From NCBI GenBank assembly GCA_022376515.1, contig WTXI01000057.1, positions 62,001 to 126,000 on the forward strand: a stretch of 64,000 nucleotides of DNA, given 5' to 3'. This document shows, in pieces, positions 1 through 13,600 of the stretch. The translations under genes and the position numbers were made by a program. Within the stretch, counting starts at the first letter, position 1. Each line of letters starts with the position of its first letter. The notes beneath the pieces are model-generated. The model searched no databases and had not been told where the DNA came from. It saw only the letters and a list, made by a program, of their open reading frames with translations. The stretch is from Lactifluus volemus (Eukaryota > Basidiomycota > Agaricomycetes > Russulales > Russulaceae).

Positions 1-3000
1 ATGCAATAGACCACACGATGTCGGTGTGTCCGGTAAACGGCCCCGCTACAAGCTCCACCGTCGTGGCATCCCAGACACAAATCGTGTGGTGTCCAGCTGA
101 GGCTATCCGCTGTCCATCTGGCGAGAATACTACACACCGCACTGGCCCGTCATGTGCTCGAGTCGCCATTTCTAGTCTTGGCCAACGAGACAACTGCCCG
201 CGTTCCAGGGACAACGCGTGAGGAAATAGACGATTGTAAATCTTCAGGATATGTGAAGAGGTTGGCGTGAAAGGCAAAGCGGAGACATAGATGTGTGGAG
301 CGCTCCTTGCGATAGCCATCCCGAAATACCGGATAAACCTCGACGCGTCATGCGCTAATGCTAGAAAATTCTCCACTTCAGTTTGGGAAGGCCGTGGTGA
401 CTTTACGCAATAGTCAATACATGTCACTTTCCATGATAGGTTGCACCTACGTTTCGCCGGTCGGACCGCAACCATGTCTTCAGAGATGATAGTGCCGGTG
501 AAGCAAGGCCCACACTGCTCTTGACGCTAAGCACTTCTAGCCAAAACAGGAACTTGTTCTCGAAGAGTGATCGAAGCTTCGTGAATAGATCGTGTTTGAA
601 AACAACATGTTCTAAATGATCGTCCCAGAAAACGCAGGCATATGATAATGCAGGTGGAATATGCTCGGAAATTCGAGAATCCATGTCCGGGATGTCACTG
701 TTGGCAAGATATGACGACTCGAGCTTGCAAATGTTGAACTTGAGACTATCCAGCATTAGACCAAGGCAGGCATCTGCTAATTCATGGTGCGCTTCCCCAA
801 GGTCCACGTAAAACACCGCATTCTTCTTGTTCGTCAGGAAGTCACGGAACGAAGTATGGAGGGGAATGATGGGTCGTGATTCATCGGATGAAGTCACGTT
901 ACTCAGCAGCGAGCCGAGGTGACGCAACATCTCGAGAACGGGATCTGAATCCTCGGGGTCATCAATGGGGGCATGCCGTCGCAGAGCAATCAACGATTGC
1001 AGGGAGAGAGGTTTGATTGCAGCAAAAAGATGTCCCATCACCGATCGAAATAGTGTCTGGGCTTCATGCGGCTTGAAGTATCCTTCGAGAACTTCTTCGT
1101 ATAACTTGTCCAATGGATCTTGTCCATCGCGATCTCGAGAGTGTCCCAACAGGCACTGTACACACTTCTTCTTGCTGAACCCGAAACTAGCAGGAGGACT
1201 ATTGATGAACCCGCACCCGACGGCTGCCCACTGGAACAAGCCCTCTGCCGCCTTTGCCAGTTTGATACCATGGTCTTTGAACACCTCAGGAGGGAGCTCG
1301 CTCTGAACATACGCGCATATATCTTGCTCCGTCTTGGCGGCAAGTTTCGCGTCATCCATGAAGAGCGTGTCGACAGATAATGCTTTTGAAAACGCAGCTC
1401 CAATCCCATCCTCCGGCCTTGATGTGACGAATATACGGAACTTCGATGGGAGATTGTAGAGGTGTTGAGCAAGGAAGGAGTGCAACCCATTTCTACCGAT
1501 TACATCTCCACACTCATCCAATGCGTCGATGACGATGAGAATCGGATCACGAAGTTCCACGTTCTTGAGTGGTTCAAGAATGAGGGATTCGAAGAGTGTA
1601 AGATAGTCTTGGGTACCACAGAGAGACGAATTATTCTTGAGGGCATTTCCGAGGGCGAGCTTGAACGCAGGATAGCGATCGGAAAGATCGCGAGCAAGGG
1701 TCGTGAACAGCTGGTAAGCCTCCTCCTTGGACTGCTCCTTCCGGAGAAAAGCAAAGTATGAGCCGAGATACTTGTTCTCGAAGTGACGCGCAACCTCATG
1801 TGCGATAGAAGACTTTCCCGTGCCTGCCTGGCCGAGAAGAACGAGCCCACGTTCCGATTCCGGATTTTCGACCCACTTGATGATATGACTCAGGAAGTCT
1901 TCACGCGTGCCTGGAAGACAGCGATTCTTATTGCCGAGTCGCCAGCCCCCTTTATAAGGCAACTCTCTGATTATCACCCCCAATTCTGTGCCCTCGTCAG
2001 ATCGACGGTCCGACAATTTCATGACCAAGATTACATACCAGTTTCTAAACCTTGTGTTGATATCGCCCTTAGCTATGAATTCACCCCGATGAGTCGAGTC
2101 AATCCTACTTGACTGGCGTAATATTACTCACGTCGTCCTGCATTCCAAGCACAGCAACCTCGGTGGCGACAGTAGCACGCGCAAGGAAATCATCTCGCAG
2201 TCGGATGAGCGTGGTACGGTACTGTTCTATTTCCCCGTCGACTTGGCCGAGGATATTCTTCCATGTCCGCGTTTCTACAAATCACATGTTTGCAACCAAC
2301 AAGGCGAGAGGCCAGGACGACTTACCGACTTGCACATGCTTTGCATACAGTTCGATAAATTTTCCGATCTCGGAGACGCACTGGAGCATTTCTTCGAGTA
2401 TTTTTGCTTGCCTAGACTCCGGGATAATGTTCCTCAAAGCATCCGCATCTTTTGCAAATTCGAACCCATCCCGTATCGCCACGAATAGTGTTCGGATGTT
2501 TTGATCACGTTGAACCTGCCGAAGCAAAGCCTGGCAACGACGCGAAGAAGTGTGAACGTTAATGTTTCGCATCCTCCAACAACGCAAGGATAGGCACCTC
2601 GGGGATCTTTGAGAGTAGACTCCATGCCATATTTGCATAGGGCTGTAGCTGAAGAACGGAAATCAGGTCAACGAAGGATAGGAGAAATGATATTAGGCGT
2701 ACTGCTGCGATTTGGCTGACCGCATCCATCACCTGCTTGATAACGTCAACTGCGCTGCTCCATGTTTCCATGGTATTGATAGCTCCTTCGGCGCGACGGA
2801 GAGCAGCATCTAATATCTCCGCCTCGTTATTTGCTGACAGGGTGATCGTTACGACTGTGGCCGACTCGATTGGATGCCGAGCAATTCCGTTAACACTGCC
2901 CAAAATGATATCAAGCTCTGCATGTAGGATATTCAGCCAGATGTATAAAACTCTAAGAAAAAGACGAACCACGCTGGGGCTCACAGGGAATCTCCTTCTT

Positions 3001-3038
3001 TCCAATAAGGTCGTCTTTGTGGATTGTGCCTTTCGCAT
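1..3038 (-). CDS. NLR A: NACHT-WD40 STAND NTPase (C-terminus beyond window)
   Basis: Exons by hand: 3038-2703, 2648-2598, 2530-2326, 2274-2132, microexon 2072-2051, about 2009-451, then from 400 past the left edge. The N-terminal third is helical and resembles the HeLo/MLKL-like domains seen before basidiomycete NACHT modules (inference). The NACHT part has Walker A GQAGTGKSS and Walker B LIVIDALDE; the first WD40 blade (CVVFSPDG) is visible before the edge. Known NLRs of this build oligomerise on ligand sensing and trigger incompatibility or cell death. The copy is almost identical to C and D but inverted. Oddity: the acceptor before the NACHT exon reads GG instead of AG at 2011-2010, so the normal splice is lost; an AG ending at 1986 would restore frame and drop eight codons. 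The start at 3038 was chosen because a one-base difference near 3097 breaks the frame further upstream. Confidence 0.85.
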
Positions 3039-3092
3039 AAAGAGAAACTGTAATAGTGGAGAGTGGTTGTACGGCGCTGCAGAAGATTCAGT

Positions 3093-3191
3093 TTAAACAG
3101 GGGTAAAAATATGAGATTCCCCCACAAGGCGCCGACGCTCTCGTTCCACTCCACACGTTGCTTCACGCTCCGCATAGATTGAGTCTGCCAT
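3093..3191 (-). promoter_or_regulatory. Conserved upstream ORF of NLR A (32 codons)
   Basis: A short ORF starting MADSIYAERE lies about 55 nt before the chosen start of NLR A. The same ORF precedes NLR C and NLR D, and the indel between copies is a multiple of three in this frame while another frame is shifted. It may be a translated upstream ORF or an unrecognised first coding exon; I could not find a splice that joins it in phase. Confidence 0.45.
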
Positions 3192-4714
3192 GTTCTCTCC
3201 CCGACCGTCACGGTAGCATAATATCGCCTTTCTTTTCTAAGCCGGGTCTTGAGAAGGGGAAGATTGTGCGCCCTCAGGACTAATAGGGAACAAAGGATTT
3301 AATCCTAATCAGAGCAGCCTCAGTAAGATACGTACCAGTGACCTCGAATTGGAGCGAGCTCCGCTTGGTTTCGCTGGCCTGAGTGCTGTTCAAAGACCGT
3401 TATGAAAGATATTGCAGTGGAATGGAGGTGACTGGTATACCGTATTGCGGAGGTTTGAGGCCTGGGGCGTAGTAATGGTTAATGGTTAACATCGGGGAAT
3501 ATCGGGTGAGAGACGATAGCATACGAATTCGGGATCATCTGAGCGTGTCCTTGCGCGAGGTCAATCGTCGATATCGATGTGTTTTTCGTGATAGGAATAC
3601 TGGTAAGAACGAGAAGTTTTACAAGCGCCAATGAAGAGCGGCCGCACTGTTGCGTCTGCCACGTGTCTGCTTTAGACTATCCGAGTCACGGGTCCGAGTC
3701 CGCCCTTGTTCTTCCAGCGATGTGATTCTACTGAGTTGATGTCGTCAATTCTTTCCCGCCTAATCCACTGTATTGTCCAAACCCTCAATTGACTCTGCGT
3801 CAGTCGGAAATTACTCTATCGACCCAGATCGGTTCACAACCAAGGTAGCGAACAGTTAGAACGAGGACGATGTTTGTGTCCACGGGTATACGTCCATCCA
3901 CTCCGCCTACGGTCTACCTACTTGCTCAATTTCCTCCATGACACAAGTCATCCAAGGAGCGTACTCCCTGATAGCACCAAACTATAACTAAAAATCTTAT
4001 CGTGCCTAACCTAAGGGAGCTTAGATATTCTAGAGGAAGCGAGGCTCGAGGCGCATTTACCAAATTATTTGATGAACGACCGGAAGCAGATCGTTCGTTC
4101 TGTGGACTTGATCATGGTCGATCATGTGGTAGATGTGGATGTTGAACGTTGAACGTTGAGCTAACGAGCGCCCAGATAGACGTGACACAGCTTGTCTTTT
4201 TCACAACCAACTTGCACCCATAAATATTTTATCACACATATCTTCGTTTTCCACATCATCTCCGCGGTGTGCTTGATGGTGCAGCTTGGACCATAGTAAT
4301 GGAGGCGATCGGTTAATGTAGGCCAGTAGGCCAGACAATGCCGTGGTGTAGCGTTACTCATTTTTCATGTGGACAGACATGTATGTTTCCCAACGGGCCC
4401 ACTGTTATTCAACAAATTCTTGGATTGGAGTAGGCTATTTAAATAAAGGTGCTGTCCAAGTGATGGTACCGTCCGAAGCACCGGTTAGGGATCGTACCCG
4501 AATATGAATGCAGTGAGAAGAACAGTCCGAAGAGTGTCTGGTGATAACTAGTAATGGTCAATAACATAAAGTATAAACTAAGGAAGGGAAAAGTCGATAT
4601 ATCTGAGTTGTCCTGGAGAAGGAGAAACTGTACAGGCACGCGTCGTCAGGTCTCCACCCCTTCAGCATCGTAATCCACCATGCTCCAATGCTTCGTGAAG
4701 ACTTCTCGGACACG
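3192..4714. other. Intergenic: NLR-type promoter copy, then nothing recognised
   Basis: From 3192 to about 3650 the sequence is the reverse complement of the regions upstream of NLR C (about 32240-32720) and NLR D (about 40760-41240), so the inverted duplication carried its promoter. From 3650 to 4714 I see no gene, RNA or repeat beyond a short duplicated GTTGAAC motif near 4145. Confidence 0.5.
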
Positions 4715-6708
4715 TTAGATAGGTGTCCAAACCTTCGTCCACGGTCCATCAACGTCGAATGCCGATATGTCATAAGGACCTCCAAGCGAATCTTGCACGG
4801 GGCCATATACCTTCATAACCTCGGCACGATCAACGAACCGCGCCCGCAAATCGTCCGGTATGTCCGACACATCCAGCCCGTCACATATCATGTCCAAAAT
4901 CGCCTTGAGTCTGAGAGGCATGTCTGGGCCAGGCTCAATTTGCGGCAGTAGACGGAGCGCGTTGGACAATAGGTTGGCAGCCACCGCAAGCTGTAGGTGG
5001 TTCCTCTTATTCTTGTCAGTGAGATATACCTTCAAGACGGCGGTGGAGGCATTGAGTTGATGCTGGAGGAGTGTGGACGCCTCGGGTTCGGGACAGGGGC
5101 ATCTGCCGTTGCACCACATCGCGGCGATCATCGCCTGAACACAGTGGGCACGAAACGCAATCAGAGGGTCCGAATTCGTCGTCATGTTCTCCGCCACCGA
5201 CCATGTCTCGGCTGACAATGGTGCCCATGGGTGGTTTCTTGTCCCAGTCCATCGGGTCCAGATTGCGTCGCAGTGGCGTTTGGCGGTCTCTGGGAAGCAC
5301 CAGATAGCTCCGAGGCAGGCGGAGAGACGTTGCTTCTTGACCGGTTCAGGGAGGAATCCGTACAAGCATGACGCAAGTAGTTTATTTGCAACCGAATTGA
5401 CAGGTCCATGGATCTCGCTTCTGAGACTGGGTAAGGCTTTGCCTGGCTTATCTTCATGGAAAATACCCGGGAGTGCATGGAGGAGCTCCTCTTCCGACTT
5501 GTGGTCCCCATCCAGGGCAGTCAGTGTCCAACGCATCGCATAGGCCTCCAACCCGTGGTGTTTGAAAGCTCTGTTCTCAATCGCTCGGCGCATCCCCCCT
5601 CCAATTCTTTTCCGGCGCTTTCGCATAGCCTCAGTCTGGCTACGTAGCCAATACTTGACTAACGGTGCACTTTCCATAATGAACCAGAGGAATGGCGTAA
5701 GCGGGGTATGATATGGCGAGTTGGGATAGTATAATGGCGTGATGCTAAGGAGCACGTATAATAGGACCCCGAGCGAAACAAGCGCAAGCAAGCAATGGGC
5801 GACGATGTGGTTGATGTGGAAGAAGAAGTCGACCAGTCCTAGGTAAAATAGAAGAAATGATATATGAAGGAATCCGGGGAGCATTTCGACCGCTTCTCCG
5901 AGACCGGAATGCTCCACCCCCGAAGAAAGGAAGGCACGAATCCGCGCACGATTCTTCCGTGTGTCTGGCCTATCACCGGCTTTCGCATATCTGCGGATCC
6001 ATTGCTGTAGCAGGGTTGCCCACAGTGCGGACACTGTACTAAAAGCGAAGCTGATGAGCCACAATATGTTCACGCGTATAGCGGAAGCCGTTGGTTTAAA
6101 GGAAGACTGATCAGGAACAACCAACTGCACTGGAGAAGACGTTCCATTCGCGAGAGCGGCCAACTACTGAGAAATTATAGAAAGGTGCAGATTGGTGATG
6201 TCGCTTGAATTCGGTTGCAAGTTCGCGTAGCCGACCAAAATAAAAGAAGCCACAGTGGCGGATAAAAGACCGGACTGGCCAGAGCGCAGCCTTGAGTACA
6301 ATCCCAACAACCACAGACAGAGATCGACGTACGAATACTAACACCCCGTCTGTATTCGCTGTCCAGCTTTCTGATTGCTCCTTGGTGACCTTCTCTGCTT
6401 GGGAAAGATATAATCCCCAGACCTTGGCAGACGGACTGCCATAGGTATTTTGACGAGAACTCTTATCTGTTCGAGCCTGTTCGTCCATGCGCCGGTTGTT
6501 CCTCGGAATTCGCACACTGGAGATCGCATCATCACCTTGGGCGAGTGGTGAGTGGACACATAAAGACAGGTAGAAGCTAATCTGGTAACGCACTAGGAGA
6601 GGATTTCTCTTTGATGCCTAGGTCATCACGTTCGGCGTGCCCATACTGCGGAAGGCTGGAGACATCAGGAATCGATGATCCACCGAGGGTGTCACTGGCA
6701 GCAGCTGA

Positions 6709-6712
6709 ACGT
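6709..6712. repeat. Target-site duplication (left), ACGT
   Basis: ACGT directly precedes the 5' LTR and recurs at 14940-14943 directly after the 3' LTR. The intact paralogue has a single GAACGTGAAG at the matching place (19237-19246), which is the expected empty site. Confidence 0.9.
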
Positions 6713-7593
6713 TGTAAGGTAGGCTCAGCGGCTGGGCCTGAAATCCGACATCTTCGACCTCGCGCCGGCCCTCAACCACGACCCGATTTGGACGTCACAC
6801 CTTATCTCGACTCCGCGCTCCTCACCTTCGTTCGCCTCGACATCGACCAACGCCGACACACTTTCGGCCGATGCGGAGACTCGCCAAGAATACCCTCAAC
6901 CCCCTTTACTTGTACATACCAGGTATTGCCCGCTATTGGGACCTTTTACCATACTCTCTTTGGACTACTCATTTTTGCTGGACCTGTTACCTTAACTCCT
7001 TTCAGACCTTTCCTATGGCCGGTACTACGAGATGACGCTCACGATCGCGTTTACTACTCTACTACCGCCCTCACTTTCCCCGTTTTGGATCATCGAGCGC
7101 CCTCGCGCGAGGCCTGAGCCCATCGGGGCGTTGTCCAATACAGCGACCCGACGGCCGACGCCTTACAGACCTACATCTACTATTCCTTTTTCTTCCTTTT
7201 CTTTATACTCTCGTGTTTCACCCTTGCCTCCTGAATTACAGTCTTGAGCTAACTATTGAAACTTGCTATTTTCGTGGACTCTAGTTATCTATCTCAGATC
7301 TGCAGAAAAGTAGTTATAAGGCCTTGCTCATTGGCCTGGAAGAGCATCCAATAAATCATTCGTCGATTCGGATCACTTTGTCTGCTTAAAAGAAATCAGT
7401 CTCGTTTCCCCTCTTCTCGTCTCTATCAGTCTACTTTTCGTCTCGTTTCGTCTCCGCGTAGCGTTCTCATTCCGAGCGCCTCGTGCCCCCTGTTCCGAAT
7501 CGTCCCGCAAGCGCCCTCGTCGTACCCTCTCTCTCCTGCCTTAACCGGCCCCTCTGTCTTTCGAACTCGCCCGGGCTCCCAAGAGCTCGTACA
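6713..7593 (+). repeat. 5' long terminal repeat
   Basis: 881 bp, starting TGTAAGGTAGGC and ending CTCGTACA. Offset to the 3' copy is a constant 7346 bp from start to end, so no indel separates them. The CT-rich stretch after about 7430 resembles a U5/leader region. Confidence 0.95.
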
Positions 7594-7595
7594 TT

Positions 7596-7612
7596 TGGCT
7601 GCCCCAGTGAGG
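7596..7612 (+). other. Candidate tRNA primer-binding site
   Basis: TGGCTGCCCCAGTGAGG begins 2 nt after the 5' LTR. TGG is the complement of a tRNA 3' CCA end, and this is the usual primer site position in LTR elements. I did not identify the matching tRNA. Confidence 0.5.
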
Positions 7613-7691
7613 CAAGCCAGAGTCGCTTGCCTCCGAAACTCCCTCCTCAGGCTTTCCTGATCCCCTCGGTTACCTCTTGGTAACCCCCCCT

Positions 7692-10600
7692 ATGAAGAAG
7701 AAGTCCAAAGTACTACCACCTAGAGACAACCTCGGACAATTCACGAAAACCGCACCGCCCACAAAAACCACACCACCCGCAGCAAGTTCATCCCGCCTTT
7801 CACCAAACCGACCCATCGGCAATCCATCCGTATCCATTTCCCAAGCCACCCCTCCCTCTTCTCCTCTTCCAACGTCTCCTAACCCCTCATCGGATCAAGA
7901 TCATTTTTCATACCCACCTTCTCCCTCCGCTGCCCAGTCTATACCCGGGTCCTTCTCCCCCACTTCTTCTCGCTCATCAGTACCCTTCTCAGTCCTAGTT
8001 TCAGCAGCCTCGACTCGCTTCGACTCGGCCCCAGTATCAACAGTCGAATCAAGTGCCGTTCCCTCGCCCCTCGACTCCAGGCCGCCCTCTCCTCAACCAC
8101 ACAACCAATTCCACTTCCCCTCAGTACCCGATCCCGTCGACGCTTCATCTGAGTCGTCTCCCTCTCCCACCACTTCAACTTTGCGCCTACCTCCCGACCA
8201 ACCTCCCACACCTCCCGTTTCAAATTCGTCACTGCCATCTACCGCTCACGTCCCCGCGCAAGCACAAGCACAGCCACCCCCCGTCGTCGCGCCCATCGTT
8301 CGTCACCTTCCTAACAACATGGCCCAACCAGCAACTGGACCCGCATCCTTGCCGCCGCCGCGATCCAATCGCGCCCCCTTCTTCTCTGGGCGCGTTTCCG
8401 ACCCTCTGAGCGATTTCCTTCAGGAATATGAAGAACTAGCAGACAGCCATCAGCTCAACCCGCGAGAGAAGGTCGAATCGATCCTCAGATACATCCCCAT
8501 AAACATGAAAGACCTTTGGAAGTCCCGACCTGGGTTCGCAACTCATGATTGGGCTCTTTTTCGGCAGTCACTTGAGGAGGCCTATCCAGCCAGGGGATTC
8601 CAGAACCGCCACTCAAAACAACAGCTCCACGATCTCGTCAAGAAGACATCCCAGTACCGCATGAGGGACGAAGACGACGTGCTTGAGTATTATCGACGTT
8701 TCTTTTTCATCGCAACCCCTTTGGTCGACTCACTTGATATCACCACCAAGGACCGGGATTACGCATTTTGGTACGGCTTCCACGCAGACGACCGCAGGCT
8801 CATGAGCAACCGGCTGGACGTCAAGTTCCCTGATCGTGCTTTAACTCAAGCCTACCCCTGGGAAGACGTCCTCAAGGTCGCACGCACTATCCTTTCGGGA
8901 CCCGAGCCTCCCCCACTGTCTCTATGGGAAGAGCCACGCGACTTCCGCGAGCGCCCCCCCCGCGATTTCGAGGACCTTTGGGACTCTCGTGATCCCAGAG
9001 AATCCGGGCAAGAACGTCGACCCTACGAGCGCGATCGGGAACGCGAATCGTATCACCGGGACTCTCGCGATTATCAAGGGACCCGACGCGACCGACAACC
9101 ATACGAGCGCAAACGCGAACGGGATCCACCGTACCCAGATGACTATCTTCGAGACACTACTCCCTACTCCCGATCGACGCCCGCAGTCGAAACCAAGAAA
9201 GTTCGATTCAGAGACCAGGCACGAGAAGAAGAACCGGACATCGAGGAATTGCTAGATAAGATGCATGGCCTTTCAGTCCGAGACCGCACTTACGCCTCCC
9301 TCTTCAACAAGTGCATACGTTACTTCCCAGACTTCGCACAAACGCTTCCCAAACCCGAAATTACCCGGGATGGGTCCTTATCGTCAAATTTCGCCTATTC
9401 CTCCGCGCCAACGTCTGCCCCGACCGCCCCGTCAATTCCAGCCGCATCAACGCCAGCCGACCCCTCCTACTTCCTCCCTCGACCCGACAACTGTGCCTTC
9501 TGCTCGCTATACACCCACCGCATCCGCACCTGCCCCACGGCGCAAGAGTACTGTCGGACGGGACGGGCCTCAGTACAGGAGGATCGTCTATGCCTACCTA
9601 ACGGTCACCCGATTCCCCGTGGCCCCGGGAACCTCAAATCTCGCATCGACGCTTGGATCGCGGCCCAGGGACCATCGTCGACTTCCTCGCTCCTCACCCC
9701 TGCGACACCCGGCCTCAAGTCAACGCTGCACACGTCGGCACGTATTGAAGAAATGGTGGAGTCCCACATCTTCGAGGTTGTGGAGTTCTCAGAGGTTAAT
9801 GAAGAACCGGAGGAATCCGAGGATGAGTCTCTCGATATATTCGAAGTTTTTGCAGCTGAAAGGAAGAAAAGGGAGGCTCGAGCAACCAAGTTACCGGAAC
9901 TCGCGCCGCCATCAGCTCGACCCTCCGCAAGGACGACAGCGCCACCATCGGAGCAATTCACGCCGCCCATTGCCAATCCAACAGCAAAAATCCCTCAAGC
10001 CAACACACCGCCCACCCGATCGAGCCCCCAGTACCGTTATCAGTCCAATGCCGAGGACCAGAAGCTCACCGACCAGCTAATGACTTGGTTCATGGATGGT
10101 AAATTAAACCAAATCACCCCAGCTCACCTTCTAGCTGCCAGCCCCGTAATTCGAAAAGAACTGGCTGAAAAGCTGAAAACCCGTCGAGTGGAAACGCACA
10201 GCCTCGAAGAGGCGCTCGGCGCGATTTCCGACGACACCCCACCCGCTGAAGTTACCACCCTCTGCGTTGCGGAGTCATCCTTACTGCTCCAAGAAGTCGA
10301 TGTCCTCGTCAATGGCTTAGTTCTCGAAGCAGGAGTGCTTGACAGTGGGTCTCAGATCATAGTGATCCGAGAGGACCTTGCTCGGGATGCTCAAGTCGCC
10401 ATCAACCCACGACGCCGGCTCGAAATGGAAGCGGCCAGCGGTACAGTCAGCTGGACTCTCGGATGCGCCGAAAACCTCTGCATGAAGATAGGTAATATAT
10501 CCTTTCAAGTGCAGGCTCATGTCGTGCAGCGCGCTCCGTTTCGGCTTCTTCTCGGGCGACCGTTTCACAGCCTCCTGCGCTGCCGCCTCGAGGACCACCC

Positions 10601-13600
10601 TAACGGTCATGTCCAAGTCTCCCTACGCGACCCCTCGGACCCCTTCCACGAAATCTCAATTCCGTCGCGTCCCCGCAAGTCTCATGTTGGCTACCTTGGG
10701 ACTTTCTCTCTGCTTGCCTCAGTTTCACCTCCACACATCGACGGCTACGATGCTTACCAAGTGACTGCGCGTGCTCCCATTTCTGCACCACCCGTCGTCT
10801 CGTCGACCTCCATCCTAGCCTACAAAAAGGTGGCCAAGAAGGTTCGACCCGTCCCTGCGTCGCTACCCGAAGATTTTCGCACCATCCGCCGCATTCCTGT
10901 CGACCCTTTGCTCTCACTTCCGCCGCTCCCATCCTATGCTCCCGACTTTGTGCCTGGCGAACGACTCACTCAGGAACGCTTGGACGACTTACAGCTCAAC
11001 CGCTTCGATTTCCTTTGGCCCGAAGAGCTCAAATTGCTACAGCACATCCTTCTGCTTAACGAACTCGGGCTAGCTTGGACTGAAGCTGAGAAGGGTCGCT
11101 TTCGCGACGACTACTTCGCCCCGGTCAAGATTCCCGTCATCGAACACGTGCCCTGGGCACACAAGAATATCCCCATTCCCTCAGGCATCTTAGACGACGT
11201 TATTCAAATCTTCAAAGACAAATTCGCTGCGGGGGTCTATGAGCGCTCCGACGCCTCTTATCGATCCCGCTGGTTCTGCGTGAAAAAGAAGTGCGGTGCC
11301 CTGCGACTTGTTCACGACCTCCAGCCACTCAATGCCGTCACCATTCGTAATTCTAGCGTCCCCCCCCTCGCAGACCAGCTTATTGAAGGCATGGCCGGAA
11401 GATCTTGTTATTCTATGCTAGATCTCTTTGTCGGCTATGATCACCGCTCGCTCGATGTCTCCTCCCGCGATCTTACCACGATCCAGTCCCCTATCGGAGC
11501 GGTGCGCCTCACTTGTCTCCCTCAGGGCTGGACGAATGCCGTGGCGATTTTCCATGACGATGTAACCTTCATTTTAGAACCTGAGATTCCCCATGTCGCT
11601 CGCCCCTTTGTCGATGATTGTGCCATCAAGGGACCACCTACTCGTTATGAAATCTCAGGCGACACTTACTCCACTATTCCCGCAAATCCCGGCATCCGTC
11701 GATTTATTTGGGAACACCTCAACGACGTCCACTGTGTCCTCCATCGTCTCGGGTGCGCCGGCGCCACTGTCTCAGCCAAGAAGCTCTTCATCGCGGTTCC
11801 TGAAGTCATAATTTTAGGGCACAAATGCAATTACGAAGGCCGCATCCCTGACGACTCGAAGATCGCCAAGATCCGCGACTGGCCACCCTGCAAGTCCCTC
11901 ACTGATGTCCGCGCCTTCCTCGGCACCACTGGCTTCATGCGAATCTGGATCAGGAACTACTCCGCTATCGCTCGCCCGCTTGTTGATCTCACCCGCAAAG
12001 GTGAGACTTTTATCTGGGATGACAGACACGATGCCGCTATGCAAGCACTCAAGGACGCCATCATCGACTCCCCCGCTCTCATCTCCATCGATTACTCCTC
12101 CGACCGTCCCGTTTACCTCGCCGTCGATTCCTCAGTCCGTGGCGTGGGCTGGATTTTATCTCAGGAGTGCCCCGATGGCACTCGTCGCCCCTCTCGCTTT
12201 GGCTCGATCTCCTGGAACGAGCGCGAGGCTCGATACTCTCAGGCTAAGCTCGAGCTTTATGGCTTGTTTCGTGCCCTCTGCGCCCTCCGCCTCCACCTTG
12301 TTGGTGTCCGGAATCTCGTTGTTGAGATGGACGCCTCCTTCATTCGGGGCATGCTCAACAACCCGGACTGTCAACCCAACGCCACCATCAATCGCTGGAT
12401 CGCCGCAATCCACCTTTTCGATTTCAAACTCACACATGTTCCTGCCAAGAAGCACCACGGACCCGACGGCCTGTCTCGCCGTGCCCCTGTCGAAGGAGAA
12501 GACGCTGACGAAGGGGACCCGGAGGAATGGATTGACACCACTCTCGCGCTAGGTATTTGGGTCTTATCGGGACTAGCTGAACCTTCTCCACCCCCAGCCC
12601 TCGTTCACAGTCTTAAGGATTCCGTCCCCGACGCCCCTCCGACCTTTCCCACCACCGAACGCTTTTCCAAAGGAGACACCGAAATCGCCCTCATCCGCGA
12701 CTATCTACGCACCCTCAAGATACCTCCCGATCTCCCAGAAACCACTCCCGAAAAGTTCCTCCGCAGAGCCAGGCGCTTCTCGCTCATCGATGGTCAACTC
12801 TGGCGACTTCGAGGCCAGGGACTCCACCAACTTTATATTCCACCCAACGAACGCCTTGCCCTCCTTCGCGATGCCCACGACCGCCTAGGCCACAAGGGCT
12901 TTTATTCCACTCATCGCACCCTCCTCGATCGCTTCTGGTGGCCTTCTTTGGAGCAAGATGTCAAATGGTACGTCGAAACCTGCCACGAATGCCAGCTGCG
13001 CCAGACTACCAAGATTCGCATCCCGCCTACGGTTGACCTTCCCGCTCCCCTTTTTCGAAAAGCTTACATCGATACCATGCTGATGCCCCACGCCGCCGGA
13101 TTTCGCTACATCGTGCAAGCCCGCTGTTCCCTCTCTGCTTGGCCCGAATGGCGCGCTCTCCGCACTGAGACCGGCCGCACCCTTGGCACCTTTATCTTCG
13201 AAGACATCCTCTGCCGATGGGGTGCTGTCGCCGAAATCGTCACCGATAACGGCACCGCTTACGTCGCCGCCCTCGATTGGCTCGCTCACAAATACAACAT
13301 CCATCACATTCGCATCTCTCCTTACAACTCCCGCGCCAACGGCATCGTCGAACGCCAACACCGGACCATCCGCGATTCGCTCGTCAAGGCCTGCGAAGGC
13401 GACATTTCGAAGTGGCCAGCCGCTGCACCCCACGTTTTTTGGGCGGACCGCGTCACCACTCGTCAATCTACCGGCTACTCTCCCTTTTTTATGGCACATG
13501 GAGTTGAGCCCATCCTCCCCTTCGATATCACCTTGGCGACCTTCCTCGTGCCGAACCTCACCAAACCTCTTTCCACCGCCGACCTCATCGCCACCCGAGC

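Noticed and set aside
6611..7117. Plus-strand open frame over the left edge of the retroelement
   Set aside because: It crosses the LTR border and its right part recurs in the 3' LTR; it is a by-product of the insertion.
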